Assembly: GCF_003573695.1 (NCBI RefSeq)
Contig: NC_039358.1
Location: 14,136,637 to 14,200,636 of the forward strand
Origin: Papaver somniferum
Lineage: Eukaryota; Streptophyta; Magnoliopsida; Ranunculales; Papaveraceae
Length of the DNA: 64,000 bases
Direction: 5' to 3'
In this document: positions 9,720-22,079 of the stretch, in pieces
Position numbering within the stretch: the first letter of the stretch is position 1
Layout: every line of letters begins with the position of its first letter
Position numbers and translations under genes: made by a program
Notes under the pieces: generated by a model
Told to the model about the DNA's origin: nothing
The model's database searches: none
What the model saw: the letters and a program-made list of their open reading frames with translations, nothing else

Positions 9720-12700
9720 TCGTTGCTAAACAAGAAACCTTATCTTACTTCATGGGTTGTCTTTACCAAGAGCTGCTCCTACTTGATGTATTCCTGGTCG
9801 AGTCTACGTAAAGTAAAGGGCCGTTGGTGAGGGTCCACGTAATTTCACAAGTCTTGAAGCTTATAATCTTTAATCTCTAGATGTTGTTCGGGCTTTGGCT
9901 ATAGATATCTGAAAGTATGCTATTGGACTAGCAAGCAATGTATGGAGGCGAAAGCTAGCACGCGCTGCTGTTGGTGGCCGGTCTTTTTTCAACTCCATTG
10001 TTAGACGCATGACAAGAGAAAAGAAAGGTAGGTGAGTTCGGATTTCAGTTTCTTCTATTTCATCTAAACGTTTAGTTTGAAATCTAGGAAACGGAGAGCA
10101 AGAACTAGAGACCTGGTCTAGTGTCTAGTCCATACGTCACTTGTCTTTAGAGCTACACATTTTCCTGTCTGACAAATGTAATTGAATTGGATATGAATTT
10201 GAAAGAATCCCCTCTCCTAGGGTTTGAACCTCTTACCTTAATTAAATTTGAATCACCGGATCGCATGAACAGTTTCAAGGATTTTCTTTTGACGTAATTT
10301 ATCTTGATCCATTCTCATGACCTTTGAGACTAATATGGCTATTGGCCTAAGTTGTTTACTTACTTGTTAGAGTAAGGAACCGGCAAGCTTGTCAGAAAAG
10401 GAAAATTGGACGTATATGTGTTAAGCATAAGAAGAAAACTTGGGTTAGCTCTGCGTCTGGTAAGCTTGGAAGTCCTTCTTTAGGCGAGCACTATGATCCT
10501 AATGAGTCACAGTTCAATGCCTTAACCGCACATCCTTAGGGAGCCTTAGATCTTCCTAAATAGATACGATTCGAACCTATAGCCTTCAAGAAGAGTACGG
10601 CGATTGCTCCTACATATACTTCCATATTAGTCCAGCAGTGAAGCTAGCAACCCAGACCTAACAAGATGAGTAAGCCAAGAGGCATGTGCCGGCAGTAGTG
10701 GTAAGATTTCCTTGGTTTTTATCGCATACCTAACTGCTTGTGACAGCCTTCCTGATTACTCACATCTTCCTGCTTCTGGAGTCAAAGGAGAGTCAAGAAT
10801 GAGAAGAACATGGTCAAGGAAAGCTCCAACGTCACTCCTAGCTTCGGATGGAAGTTTGCCTTAACGCGAGAGTCCTAGCTTCGGTGAACATGAAAGGCAT
10901 AAAGAAGGAAGAGAACCTCGCACCACAAGATCAGTCCAATCCTTTCCTACTCGTTTACCAGATTCATACCTCTGATGCCAGTAGGGACTGCTATAATCTC
11001 GGCTATTTGAATGAAGACTTTCGTGGCTACCTTGAACGTATAACCATCAGACCCGAGATTGAACATGTAGAGGCGAGACTCAATGGCATGACCGGAATGT
11101 ACATCTTAGGCGCATTCTCCTTCTCTTTAATGTGAGGATCACCTGGCTATCATGACGGGGTAAGAGATAGAATCATACCTAAGATACGAGATTAGCTCAA
11201 CCCAGTCCAATGGTTCAAGGTATCCAAGAAGAGAGCGTAAGGGATCATGCCTTGCCGCTTGGCTATACACCCTTTCCTTGTGACTCCTCTCGCATACGCT
11301 CGAGTCTCTAAAGAGCCTTGACTTCACTTAGCTCTTCTAACCTTAACGTCAACTCTTAGAACTCAGATGCGGTCAACCTTTCGCACCAGGGGTCATGCCT
11401 AAAAGTTAAAGAAGAAGGTCCATAAGAATGGCATTATCCAGAGTTACCGTCCTATCTACTTCTGTATTCATGCTTCATCCCTTTTCTTTCTTAAGTATGC
11501 CTGGTAGTGCTTTGACTCTTCCTTTCTTCTTTGTTCATGACTCCATGGAAACTTCAATATTAATAAATGATTCAAGGAGCTCAAATCCGATACACGTCAT
11601 CCACATGTGTCTCGCGTGGTGCATGCATAAATGGACTTACTACACTTACAGAGTATGCAATATCGGGACGAGTGTGAGACAAGTAAATCAGCCTTCCGAC
11701 TAACCTTTGATACCTCTCTTTATCAACCGGGATGCCATCAGTATCTTCCCCCCAACTTCTGGTTTTGCTCAATTGGTGTGTCAATGGGCCTACAACCTAA
11801 CATTTCTGTATCGGTATGATTTGCCTGACTTTAATGATATCCATATCTCAACTCTGGGTAAACCTACCAAACCAGATGAATAAGACTGAACAAAGGTGAA
11901 TTTTACAGTTAGCAACTTGAGAAAACAGAGATAGGTTCACGACTAGAGCAGTCATCATTTGATATTTTTTGCTTGGATTGTTTTGCCAAGTGAGGCACAT
12001 CCGAACGTTGAAAGGGGAAAAAGAGTAAGCCCTGCTTCTCGTAATTGTGTAAATAATAAAGCAACTAGTTAGTCAAAGCGTTAGTAAGGCACCTAGTTAA
12101 AGGCGCCCTTTTTTGAGTGATAGTTTCCTTTTTGAAGCTTAGCTTTATTCTCTGAAAAGCCTCTCTGAAAGAAGGAAAAGACCGTCTTAGCTTGGATTTC
12201 AAGGATCTTAATTTAGATTTTGAACAGCTTCTCTTCTTTTTCGAATTGCGGAAACTTACCTGGGAACAGAACTAGGCCCTACGCTTCCAGACCTGAGAAT
12301 ATCTTAGCTAGGCACCCTAGTAAATGAACTAGCAACTGAAGGAACTGTCCTAGGACCCTACCTAGCGTTTCCCTTTGATAACTGCTGCCTATTCCCCGTT
12401 CGATTGGTGACTCCTATTCATTGGAGAGAGTAGCCTATGGATTTGAGGTCCCTGAAGTTGAGTAAAGTCGTAGTCGTGCCAATAGGCAGTATGATTCCAG
12501 TATTGATTCCCAATTAATTTAATATGTAATGATTTCAGGCATTTCGTTAGGAAGAATAGGCATAATGTTAATGAATCACTGAATAACTCCTCCTTTCATT
12601 CAGTTCATTTGTTGGAAGGGAAATGGACGATATGCAAGATCAGTTAGTCTATTTGATCTCTCTCCCTTCCTAGTGCGAAAGCCACCGATGTCTCATTTGC

Positions 12701-13110
12701 TTGCTAGGTCTCAGAAATAGATGTGTAAACAGCTGATCCGTCGATAGAGGGGAAGACAGAGGTATGAACTAGCTAATGTGTCTCTAAAGTCCCATTTCAT
12801 ACGTGAAGGCCTGAAGTATAGTCAAGTCGTATATCTGCATAATCTTCTGCATCAAATGGTGTGCACAAAAGGGGAAGTAAATTGGCATCTAATCAAAGGG
12901 GTAAGGGCTTTAGTCCGCCGGTTAAGAGTCTAAGTCTAATGTGATCTTAATTTCCAGGGCCTGAAAGGAGATGTATCCCGAAAGGGTATAGATTCTAAAG
13001 GTAGTATAACAGGTCCTTCTTTCTCTCAAGCTTCTGAGATTGGGGTCATAGAAGTCAGAACCTCATAAGCTTCCCTTTTTTAGAATTAATACCCAGCCAA
13101 CCAAGCTAAA
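9720..13110. other. Mitochondrial-like block (candidate NUMT)
   Basis: This stretch is visibly richer in G and C than the rest of the window. It has many short open frames and a copia RT fragment of the kind common in plant mitochondrial genomes, and no recognisable nuclear gene. Tone and composition recall intergenic plant mtDNA, but I found no mitochondrial protein, rRNA or tRNA gene, so the origin is a hypothesis. The small ORFs (for example 10848-11135) have no recognisable product. The 335-bp repeat belongs to the same sequence type. The block fades into AT-rich DNA at about 13.1 kb, with a possible further patch near 13.5-13.7 kb. Confidence 0.4.
11581..11812 (-). pseudogene. Ty1/copia reverse transcriptase fragment (C-terminal RT to RNase H side)
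   Basis: The minus strand encodes a well preserved copia stretch. It contains a PIDTPIEQN-type segment, then PVDKERYQRLVGRLIYLSH, RPDIAYSVSVVS and FMHAPRE, which form the segment following the RT active site in copia polymerases. The first part is one base out of frame with the rest; the shift lies in a run of six G near 11750. No gag, integrase or LTR surrounds it. Copies of this fragment are found both in nuclear copia elements and in plant mtDNA. Confidence 0.8.
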
Positions 13111-14689
13111 GAAATATATGGCTCATTTTCATTTGTTTACATTAATGAGAAGTTAGTTTTAATTAAAGGATTTTTTTTTCTCTCAAAAAAAATATAAAAA
13201 CTATTTTTTTTTTTCTAAAACTAAACCCCATAAATCTACTGAAAAGTAAAAAATGTAAAGATATTCAAGAGGTGGCGAAAAAAAGGAAAAGGGCCACGTA
13301 CTTCTATGATGTGGCACGACCACATCATAGCTACTCCAGTTCTACACCTACGGGAGTTATATCCTGTGAATTCTTTCGTGAGGAAATCTGACGAATAATA
13401 AAAAAGCACTTTCAACATTAAGATAATAAAAGGCATGAGTGGGCCATGGCCGTGAGTCACGCCATAAATCTCGAGACTTTTTCACAGGATATATAACATT
13501 TTCGCATTACATGTGCTATTTTAGGAGCATGTTCACATCCATGTACCGAAACGAACCCCTTTATCCCACTTAAGGTGGGTTGTGCAAGGCTGGCAAGTCG
13601 ACGCAAAATCCTGCCCATGCTTTCGTGACTTGGAATTCATTCCTTCTCTAGCTACCTTAACTTGCTCGAGAAAAGAGGCTCCGTTTTCGTTTTTGGTTGA
13701 GTAAAATGATTAAATAAATGTGGAGGGGGTTGTTAATGAGAGACAAAGTTACACTATTCACCCTGCTCTTTCTCATTCAGTTAATCCCTATATACTGAAA
13801 GCATGCTTCTCTAATTAGAGCTCGATTGGGTCTTCCAATGCTCTCATTTTATCATCCATAGATCCTACTTTTAACAACCATTTCAAGACTCTTTCACATC
13901 TATAAATCATGGCTTAAGAATCATACGTGTAAGCCACTAATCCAATCTAAATGACAATCCCATATTCAAGTTTTTGCGATCATAGCTTTCTCATAAGTTG
14001 TCTCCAAGTTAATAACAATGTAGTTGAAATTCTTCATAGTAAAAATTATTCCACCTTGAAAAGTAGCCTATGTTCCAGGTAGTAACATCATGGAAAACAT
14101 TATTGATGTGCATGAAATGGTGGGTTGAATATATGAGAAAAATAAAAAAAAACAAAAGGAACTTCTCTTGGGGTAATAGCCGTTAAACTTGATATGTCGA
14201 AAGATTTTGATTAAGTATCGATTCTTATTTAATTTAATTGGTATGGAAAATGGTATCGTCTATTCTCTTAATGCAATAGTATGACCGATTATTTTACGCT
14301 ATTTATTCATTTGATGGGTGCAACGATTTAGCATTTAGTCATATGATCTCTTTTCTCTCTCTTTCTTTCCTTTTGTTTTGAGAAAAATAATAATAATAAT
14401 TCAAATAATCTCCAAATTCTGATCATCCCTATAAAAAGAGTAAGAAAAGAAAGGTTGTCGACCAAGATACGGACCTTGACACTTCTCTTTGTGATTACAT
14501 TAAAAAAAACAATCATGTTCAATACTCAATATGTGGATTGGTTTTCCATGGTTCATATACTTCTTCTTGAAGAGAAAAATGGCGTTAGTGTATGTAAAAG
14601 TACGAATCCAGGAAATTTAAAACTCTAAAGCATTTACAAAATGACGCGGATATGAGAAGCCAACTTGCAAAACATGGGTTTTTGATCAT
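13111..14689. other. AT-rich intergenic DNA
   Basis: No gene recognised. A perfect 11-bp inverted repeat with a 5-nt loop (CTATGATGTGG / CCACATCATAG) lies at 13304-13330. Homopolymer and (TAA)n-like stretches occur near 13160-13210 and 14385-14400. The right part may be the 5' side of the hAT remnant that follows. Confidence 0.5.
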
Positions 14690-15945
14690 CCATTATCCGG
14701 TGTTGAGAATTATGGAATTATTCTAAGAAGAGGTGATAATGCTATGATCACATATTCAATTGGAAAGTCCCGTGATGTACTGGATCATACAATTACCGGA
14801 TTTTTGTTTCTTCGTGGGCTTCCTTTCATGTTATTCACTCTTTATTATATAGAGATATGATCCAACATGCCGAAAATAATAATGTTATAGGCTACGTCCC
14901 TCCAAGTGTATATATGTTGAGCACAACACTACTTGAAAAAGAGAAAAAGAATACAGACAAAAATGTTAGCACCTATCAATAGTGGATAAACAACCGGTGT
15001 TTTAGTTGTGAGTGATGGATGGTCTGGGATCCACTAGTAGGGGTGTTGTGTTTTTAAAGGTTATTAATACTTCAGGGAATTATAAGAATGCTAGCTACTT
15101 GGAAAGTTGATTTGAGTACATTGTTAAAGAAGTTGGGGTTATGAATGTTGTACAATTAGTTACCGGTAATGCATGCACTCGTGTATAAGGCAGCAATACA
15201 AGTGGAGTATGCTTTCAAGCATATGGTGTTTTATTCATGTATAACACATGTACGCAACTATTGGATTTGAGAGATCTTTGTTAGTGTAATATCACTGCAC
15301 AAATAGTTGATTTCTCGAGGTTCATGGATAAAGACAAATCGATGTTTCACTTGGTGTATGACATGTAGGATATTATGATTCAAAAAGTGAAGCTGGTAAT
15401 ATTTGAATACGAGGATTGGAATATGATTAAAACATCATGTTCTTTCTATAAAGAAGTACATAGTGTTCTTGTGCGATGATGTAACAGGAGTAACAACCCA
15501 TTAAATTATTTGACTCATTGTCTGAATCCAAAATTTTATAGTGAAGAATGGGTTGAAGGTGGGCTACAAATCATGACGACGATTTTTCAAACGGGAGAAA
15601 TGCTTGTTTTTGAAAGATTGTTTACAAGTTCGGTAGATAAAATAGCTATAAAAGATCAATATGGATCACTTTATGGGTGCACTAGGGGCTTCTCAAATTG
15701 GTTCTTTCAAAGAAATAGAAACACATATGATGCATCATCATAATAGAACAATTATGGAGCAACTGCTCTTTTGCTGGTTAAACTGGCCTATAGTTTATCG
15801 AACGAACCAAGGTCCACTTATAATATGCTGAGAAAAAAATGGTCTATGTATTTGAATATCCAAAATGAAAAACACATCAAGCTTCATCCTAAGAGACCAT
15901 AAAATCTAGTCTATGTTTATAGTAACATCAGATTATTATCTGGAA
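14690..15945 (+). pseudogene. Decayed hAT transposase (DUF659 type)
   Basis: Across frameshifts and stops the plus strand preserves the hallmarks of plant hAT transposases with DUF659. These are a GYVPPS segment (about 14890), SDGWSG (about 15011), FLKVINTSGNYKNASYL, then GVMNVVQLVTGNA (about 15130-15170), and downstream SNEPRSTYNMLRKKW. A KLHPKRP...LVYVYSNIRLL block (about 15880-15940) corresponds to the C-terminal hAT dimerisation region. The expected BED zinc finger was not seen. More than ten nonsense codons or frameshifts make it non-functional. I could not identify its terminal inverted repeats. Confidence 0.75.
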
Positions 15946-16624
15946 ACGAAGATACATCATGTAAAAGGGCCTGTTGGGATGTGCTTATTAATGAAACTAG
16001 TTTTGATGCACCTACATACCAAAAATTAGCCAATTCATGCCTTAATATACTAGTTACATTCACCCATTATGTGGTAATAGTTGATCCATATGCCTACTAC
16101 TACAACTAAGCTATCATATTATGAAGATAAGTAAAAGTATCAGTGTAGTCTGTTTTTTTTTTTGCAATCCTTCTATTATATATTATATATTATGTTATAT
16201 TTGATAAACTACTTCTCTATTTTATGTATGTCACGTACCCATATGCTAGCATTTTATGTTGTCGTTTCAAGGTAACATATTGGAGACAAGACACTGATGT
16301 CGTGTTGGTGTCGTTATAACACATATCTTTGTATTTATAAAATACTTCTAAGTGTTTTGAAGGTATAATTGATAAGATGAAATCAATACTTTGTGAACGG
16401 CAGAGCAAGTTAATTAATCAAGTTAGTCGTGTCACTCCAATTTAGTTTGTTATGAACACAACGAGTGAGTACCATGTTGATATTCACATAATGCTATGTT
16501 GTAGCAAATGAACAAGATGCAGAGGACATATTGGTGGAATAAAAATCATTTGAAACGTATCCATCTCAAATCTTGATATTGTCTTTATTCTTATTAAAGC
16601 AATTACTCGGTTGAATCCACAAGT
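15946..16624. other. Unannotated AT-rich DNA
   Basis: No protein-coding, RNA or structured repeat feature recognised. It may include the 3' side of the hAT remnant. Confidence 0.4.
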
Positions 16625-16930
16625 TTTGACATCTCAAGCTTGTATCAAAATTATTTCTTGATTTATAGACTAATAAGTCAAGTCTCGGATTAGGTTAAAA
16701 TTTGATAGTTTAGTATAAGACATCACCCTCGAAGACTGAACATACACGAAGACATTTGGAGAACTTCTTTTATCAGGTATGTGAAGACTGAACCATTCTA
16801 TTTAGTCACTATCTTACCATTCTATCATACAATGAAGAAATTTCGAGCCAAGCTTGTCTTACTAAATATATTTAAATATGATTCAAGCAGATCTTCAAAG
16901 GTCCTTAACAATATTTGTTTGAAACAATTT
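16625..16930 (+). repeat. Diverged LTR fragment related to the 38.9-49.2 kb copia-type element
   Basis: Blocks such as CTCAAGCTTGT, AAGTCAAGTCTCGGATTAGG, a GGAGAACTTCTT stretch and GTGAAGACTGAACCA follow in the same order as in the LTRs at 47.07-47.35 kb and 38.88-39.15 kb. The rest of the LTR is not present, so this is a relic. Confidence 0.55.
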
Positions 16931-18849
16931 ATTTCTTGAGAATTAGTTTGTGGATCAATTGAAAATCGCCCATGCAATTGATTTTATCATTTGGGAATGT
17001 TTCCAACATCATAAAAGAAATTCAGAACTTCTGATATTTACATTCATCTTCCATCTTTTAGCAATGAGACAACCTCGATCCTACATATTAGAAATGTATC
17101 CAATGTGTTTAAAGTTCAAACACCATAACTTTCTGAGAAAAAATAGCATCTTAGATTACCTTTTCATCCCAGATATAGAACACCCCATGAAAACAAATGG
17201 ATGGCTCCAAACTAAGGTGGGGTCCGATTGTGACATCCTATATATTGATAGTGGTTGACCGGAATGAAACATACAATTACACATAATGATATACTTTAAA
17301 GTAACATCGAGGCATTTTCATCATAATCGGCATCGTAGTTGAAAATAATTATGTAACTAAGCGTGCTTGGGAGGAAGCAATCGAGGGATAAGTGATCTCT
17401 TGGGAATTTACATCTTGATGGTCTCAACAGTGTCCAATAGAATCCCTACAGTCCTGGATAACAACAATACTAAATAAGGATATTAACATTTGAAGACCAT
17501 GTCATTACAAATGTTATTGGATCTTTCCATGGGTCACTTGTCGAAGGTAGAGGGTGATGGACGGTTGGTCCAGGTAGTTATATCATGCGGGGCAGGGAAT
17601 GTCAAAAATTCGGCTTATATGTTATGAAGCCAGGGAAGCCTCAAACCTAAGGTGGTGAAATCATAATGCACCAGATATTTAGAAACCAGTGATAACTCCA
17701 ATTAAAGGGGGTGAAATCGTAACATCCCATATTCGACAGTGGTTGGACGAATACGTAATGATATGTCTTATTTAAGAGCGAAATCTTTTTCGCACAATTG
17801 ACTTTAGAGTTGAAAAGACCTTAACCACGGAAAACAAATAGGTGACCCTGACTTCTGCATTTTTGAATGCTCAGGGGTGGACTCAGTCGTGTAAATATTT
17901 AAGGAATACTGGGGTTCCCCATGTGAAATACAAAAAATATCATTTGTGTATGAATATACATACAGTTTGACATTCTATAAGAGGAATTTGAACCGTGTAA
18001 AAATAAATCAAAATAATAATTTCTACAGTAATCAAACGAACACCAGCGTGCATAATCTAATAAAATTTCACTTGTTTATTAAAAGAGCTACTGGATTTGT
18101 ATCAAAATGTTATTACCTAATACAATGAGAATCATGCAATCAGGCTGATTTGCACGATTTCACAAGACAATTTCTTCAATAATATACTTTCAAAACAAAA
18201 GAAAAAGTATTCCATGATTTAAATGAAGATATTTTTAGTAACCAACCGATCGGTGTCTTAACCAGTCTACATAGTTCAACTTCGTTTACTTAATAAAATA
18301 TAGGTTAGAGTATTACAACAAGATCAAATTAATTGAACAAGGATGTATGAGATATTATTTTTAACATACACAAACAAGTTGATGGGTTTAAGTTCTCAAC
18401 TAAAATATTCAAAGACAGTAATCTGTATGGGAAGGTAGAAAACAACAGAAGATGAATTATGGTTACGTAATTGTTCAATTAAGTACCAATATCATCATTT
18501 AGTCTATCACTCCAAACCCAATTTGGTCCAACAACCAAAAACAATAACTAAATCCAAGTTGGTTTTATTGTTTTGCTCATAAATTTTTTGGTTCTAAGTG
18601 AATTGAGTGATTCTTGGTTTGATGGGATTGTTTTATTATTTATGTACGAGATGGACGTAGAGACTACTAGATTTGATCAATTTTTACGGCGATTTTGAGA
18701 AGAAACCTCATCATTCCATTTGGCATTTATCGTTCTTCACACTTCCTTAACACTTTCAGAGACAATTCTATTATTTTTCAGGGACGTGACCTAATTGAAG
18801 GTATAAATAAAAAATAGCATAATACGAATTTGAAAATGGTTGGATCCAG
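16931..18849. other. Unannotated repeat-like DNA
   Basis: No gene recognised. A 102-codon open frame at 16950-17258 has no recognisable domain. Two diverged segments starting TGACATCC/TAACATCC (near 17231 and 17720) followed by a GATAGTGGTTG/GACAGTGGTTG motif look like ends of an unidentified retroelement LTR. No complete element could be delimited. Confidence 0.35.
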
Positions 18850-19060
18850 GGTGGTGAACCTCATATAAAAAACCATCAAGTGGTTTGATGGTTCGCATAC
18901 TCCCTCCCACTGCAGAGTTAGGGGTTCAAACCAGGGGCGGAGGCAACCAACGAAAAGGATACGCCATATCTGCAAGCCTTTTATGTTTAGGATTAGCCTG
19001 CCCTTGCCTCCCCTTATTTCCACCAGTAGTTCATATCTGCAAGCCCAAATAAAAAATAAG
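18850..19060 (+). repeat. Possible tRNA-derived SINE
   Basis: A box A-like TGGTTTGATGGTTCG (about 18880) and a box B-like GGGGTTCAAACC (about 18931-18942) are spaced as in pol III promoters. They are followed by a body ending in an A-rich AAATAAAAAATAAG (about 19048). No target-site duplication was found, so this stays tentative. Confidence 0.3.
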
Positions 19061-19063
19061 AAC

Positions 19064-20306
19064 CGTTTTTTTGGGATCATGGTTTTTTTGGGGGATCATG
19101 GTTCTATTTTGGGTAAAGACATTGGAAGTAATTCTAGGTCACCCCATATCTAGTTATTTATTTAATACCTAATCTACCCTCCTAATTAATTTAGGTTATG
19201 ATTAGTAAAATAATTTAGTTAAAAACAATTAGTGAGATTAAATTAAAAGACGGGTTTATCATTAGTTGAGTAGAATTTTTGTGAGATTAGAGTTAAAGAA
19301 GATGAGGGAGAAAAACATGGAAAAGAAAAAAAGAAAACCCAATTCACCCCATTTGAGTGAATTGGAAACTCAAATGGTGATTGTATTATTCAAGAAGAAA
19401 CTCAAGATGAAAATGATGGATTTTATCAACTACAACCGGAGGATGAGTATTTGGGTGAACAGGTATGATGCAAACTTAGATAATGTATGTTTAATTGGTA
19501 AAAATTCCCCAAAAATGTAAGATTTGGAACTGGATTTTGAACAGTTTGGTTAGTTTATATGAAGAACAAGTAACCGAACTCATCTAAAGGTGTAGTTCGG
19601 TTTCCTTGTGAGGGTGAACAAGTAACCGAACTCATCTGAAGGTGCTGTTCGGTTTTATTGTGAGATGAACAAGTAACCGAACTAGTTTGAAGATGTAGTT
19701 CGGTTACTTAATCCAAACACGTAGGTTACCGAACTCCATATCAATGGAAGTTCTGGCATGCAGCGTTATGTTCGGTTGTTTCGCAACTAACCGAACTTTA
19801 CATACAAAGTAATTTGATATAAGTGTATAAGGTTCTAGGGCAAATAGCAACACGTTCTAACCGAACTCAACACTGTAACTATCATTTCAAGCCTATTTTG
19901 ATGATTTCTATTCAACTGAAACGATGAAAAATAAATTAAAACGAATGGGTTTGTCTAGAAATACCCGCAAATCGTTCCCATGGAAGATGGAAATTTTATG
20001 AATCGATGATGAAGACGAGTTTGAAATGAAGAAGAAGAAGGAGAAGGAGAAGAAGAAGAAGAAGAGAGGAAGAGGAAGACGAATAGGGAATGACTGAGTG
20101 GGTGTGGAAGGTTTTTCTTTTTTTTTTATATTAGGGTTAATGTATCACGGTTAGGGTTAGTATTAAGGTTAATGTTAATTAGGTTAAGGGCAAATTAGTA
20201 AACTTTCTAAGTAGGATTATTGTTAGGACATTCCTTATCATTGTAGGGTAGGTGACCTAATAAGACCATGATCCCCTAGAAAAATCATGGTCACAAAAAA
20301 TGGCTC
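19064..20306. mobile_element. Non-autonomous TIR DNA transposon, MULE-like
   Basis: The ends are imperfect inverted repeats of about 40 bp. The left contains GGGATCATGG, a T-run, then GGGGATCATGGTTCTATT; the right arm (20262-20306) reads GGGGATCATGGTCTTATT plus a matching outer part on the other strand. Both arms continue into AGGTCACC-type sequence. The 1.2-kb interior holds a short unconserved ORF (19266-19520), a hairpin-forming tandem array (19564-19720) and GA-rich sequence near 20030-20080. No transposase is encoded. A clear target-site duplication was not found. Confidence 0.55.
19564..19720. repeat. Tandem array of GTTCGGT hairpins
   Basis: Three units of 51-52 bp begin GAACAAGTAACCGAAC (19564, 19616, 19667) and end with an inverted AGTTCGGTT or TGTTCGGTT, so each unit can fold on itself. 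Degenerate AACCGAAC/GTTCGGTT pairs continue to about 19870. Such arrays are common near the ends of MULE-type elements and may bind transposase; that role is inference. Confidence 0.75.
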
Positions 20307-20584
20307 AAAAATAATTAAGTTTCCTCCTACCCTAAAAAGCCCAAGTCCAATGTGTTTCGTACAAAAATAAAAATGTAAAAGTAAAAATTAAACCGTATTG
20401 AGTATTCCCCTCGTTCCTTTTTTCCTTCCCTTCCCCTCTTTTTTTCTTCCATAAACATGAAAATTGGATTATCACCTAATGTTTATTATTTTTTCTTAAC
20501 TAGTGTTTATCAAGTCTATTTGGTTCAATATGCTAATTATTCTTCTCAAGTGAAAATTAAAATTAAGATTATGTTGGGATTATT

Positions 20585-22079
20585 TTATTTATGGTATTCA
20601 AATTTTGTCCCGTTTTTGAATTTGGTCTAACATTTATCCAACTTGACATTTGGTACCTTGAAAAAACGTTATAACCAGACTTTAATTCATTTTATAAAAT
20701 AAATATACTATCAAATACTGAATCTACAAGTGTACCCCTGGAGAGGGTCCAAGATCCTACGGTTGGAAAGAAAAATATTTAATCTACGACTCGGATATAA
20801 GAGACCAATAATCCTAGCATCTAGTTCTTCTTCCTCCGCCTCCATACCCAACTCAACCTTCGTCTCCTGCAACAGCTGAGAAACCCCATTTTCTTCGATT
20901 CGATTATACCTTATCCATCATCCTTGGAAAAATCTAACCTTCACTGATCAATTGCAGTAACATAATGCCACCAACAAACCCCAATAGTAGTAACCACAAT
21001 TCTTGATCTTTTCTATCTTCAGCAGCAAACAACACCACCTACAGCAGCAACATTCAACCACTCTATTCTCTTACCCATCGATCTCTTCTCATCATTCTTC
21101 CAACTCCAACTCGCTTCTAAAACCCTCGACTAACACCAACACGAAAAAAATTACTTTCTCAATTTCTTCCTCGTAATTTCTCAGATAACAACAAAACCCT
21201 AGCAGTAACTCCATCTTCCAAACCCATTGTACTCACTTCAACAACGAGCACAATAATGTTCTCTTTTTCCCTTGATTTATTATTGTCAATAACAGCAGCT
21301 GTACAGACTCCCTCAAATCCATTTCTAGCCCTAAAACTCATAAACTCCAGCCACTTTCGATCATTGATTTCAAATTCTACTCAAACCCACTCTTATAAAT
21401 CATTTAATTTGGGTATTCTCAGTTGTAACAGAGAAGTTTTTAAATCTATCAAATTCTTCAACAACATCCATGTCCCTGCAATAATATTTCTGATTTCTTA
21501 TTATTTAATCAAAATCGGTAATTCAAACCCTTACTGAAAACCCTATTGAATTGATTCGGTCATGAACCAAAAATTGAAACGCAAAGATGAATCGAAACTC
21601 TAATGTATCTTTTCATTTAAAACCCCAATTTTTCAAAACATCAACACCCTAACTAACTAGATACAAATTGTATCAACACTAAATCCGATTCAAATCTGAA
21701 AAAATAAAATAAAGTTGATTCTAAAGAATCGAGATGGCAGTAGCAGAGAGCTAGATTAGAGAGACGAGAAGAAATCCTATCTGTGTTTTGAATCGAGATG
21801 GCAGTAGCAGAATGCCTATATCAGGTTATACAGAGTTGTTTGAAGTTGGAAAATGGAATTGGGAGCTAGAAAGACTTCTTTGATAATGTTAAAGGGTAAA
21901 ACTGTAAACTAGAGTAGTAAATTAGATTTTAGTTAATTTTTATAATAATTATCAAACGGAAGTCAAACTCTAACAAAGTCAAAGTGAGTCTACGTTTTTT
22001 CCGGGTACCAAACGTCAAGCTAGACAAATGTTGGACCAAACTAAAAAAGCGGACAAAACCCGAATACCAAAAACAATAT
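20585..22079. mobile_element. Non-autonomous TIR element of about 1.5 kb
   Basis: The left end (20585-20669) and the reverse complement of the right end (21992-22079) align over about 85 bp at roughly 80 percent identity by eye. Shared blocks are GGTATTC, TTTTGTCC, TTTGGTCYAACATTT, CTTGAC, TTTGGTACC and GAAAAAACGT. The interior (20820-21540) is CT-rich and resembles the 5' UTR or first exon of a plant gene, but no intact protein is recognisable. A short AGATGGCAGTAGCAGA direct repeat occurs near 21731 and 21797. It is probably a MULE-like or other TIR transposon that may have captured host sequence. Confidence 0.65.

Noticed and set aside
10205..10235. tRNA T-arm-like GGGTTTGAACC on the + strand
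   Set aside because: No acceptor stem, anticodon arm or D-arm could be built around it.
19266..19520. 84-codon lysine-rich frame
   Set aside because: Low-complexity A-rich coding inside a non-autonomous TIR element; no evidence for a real protein.
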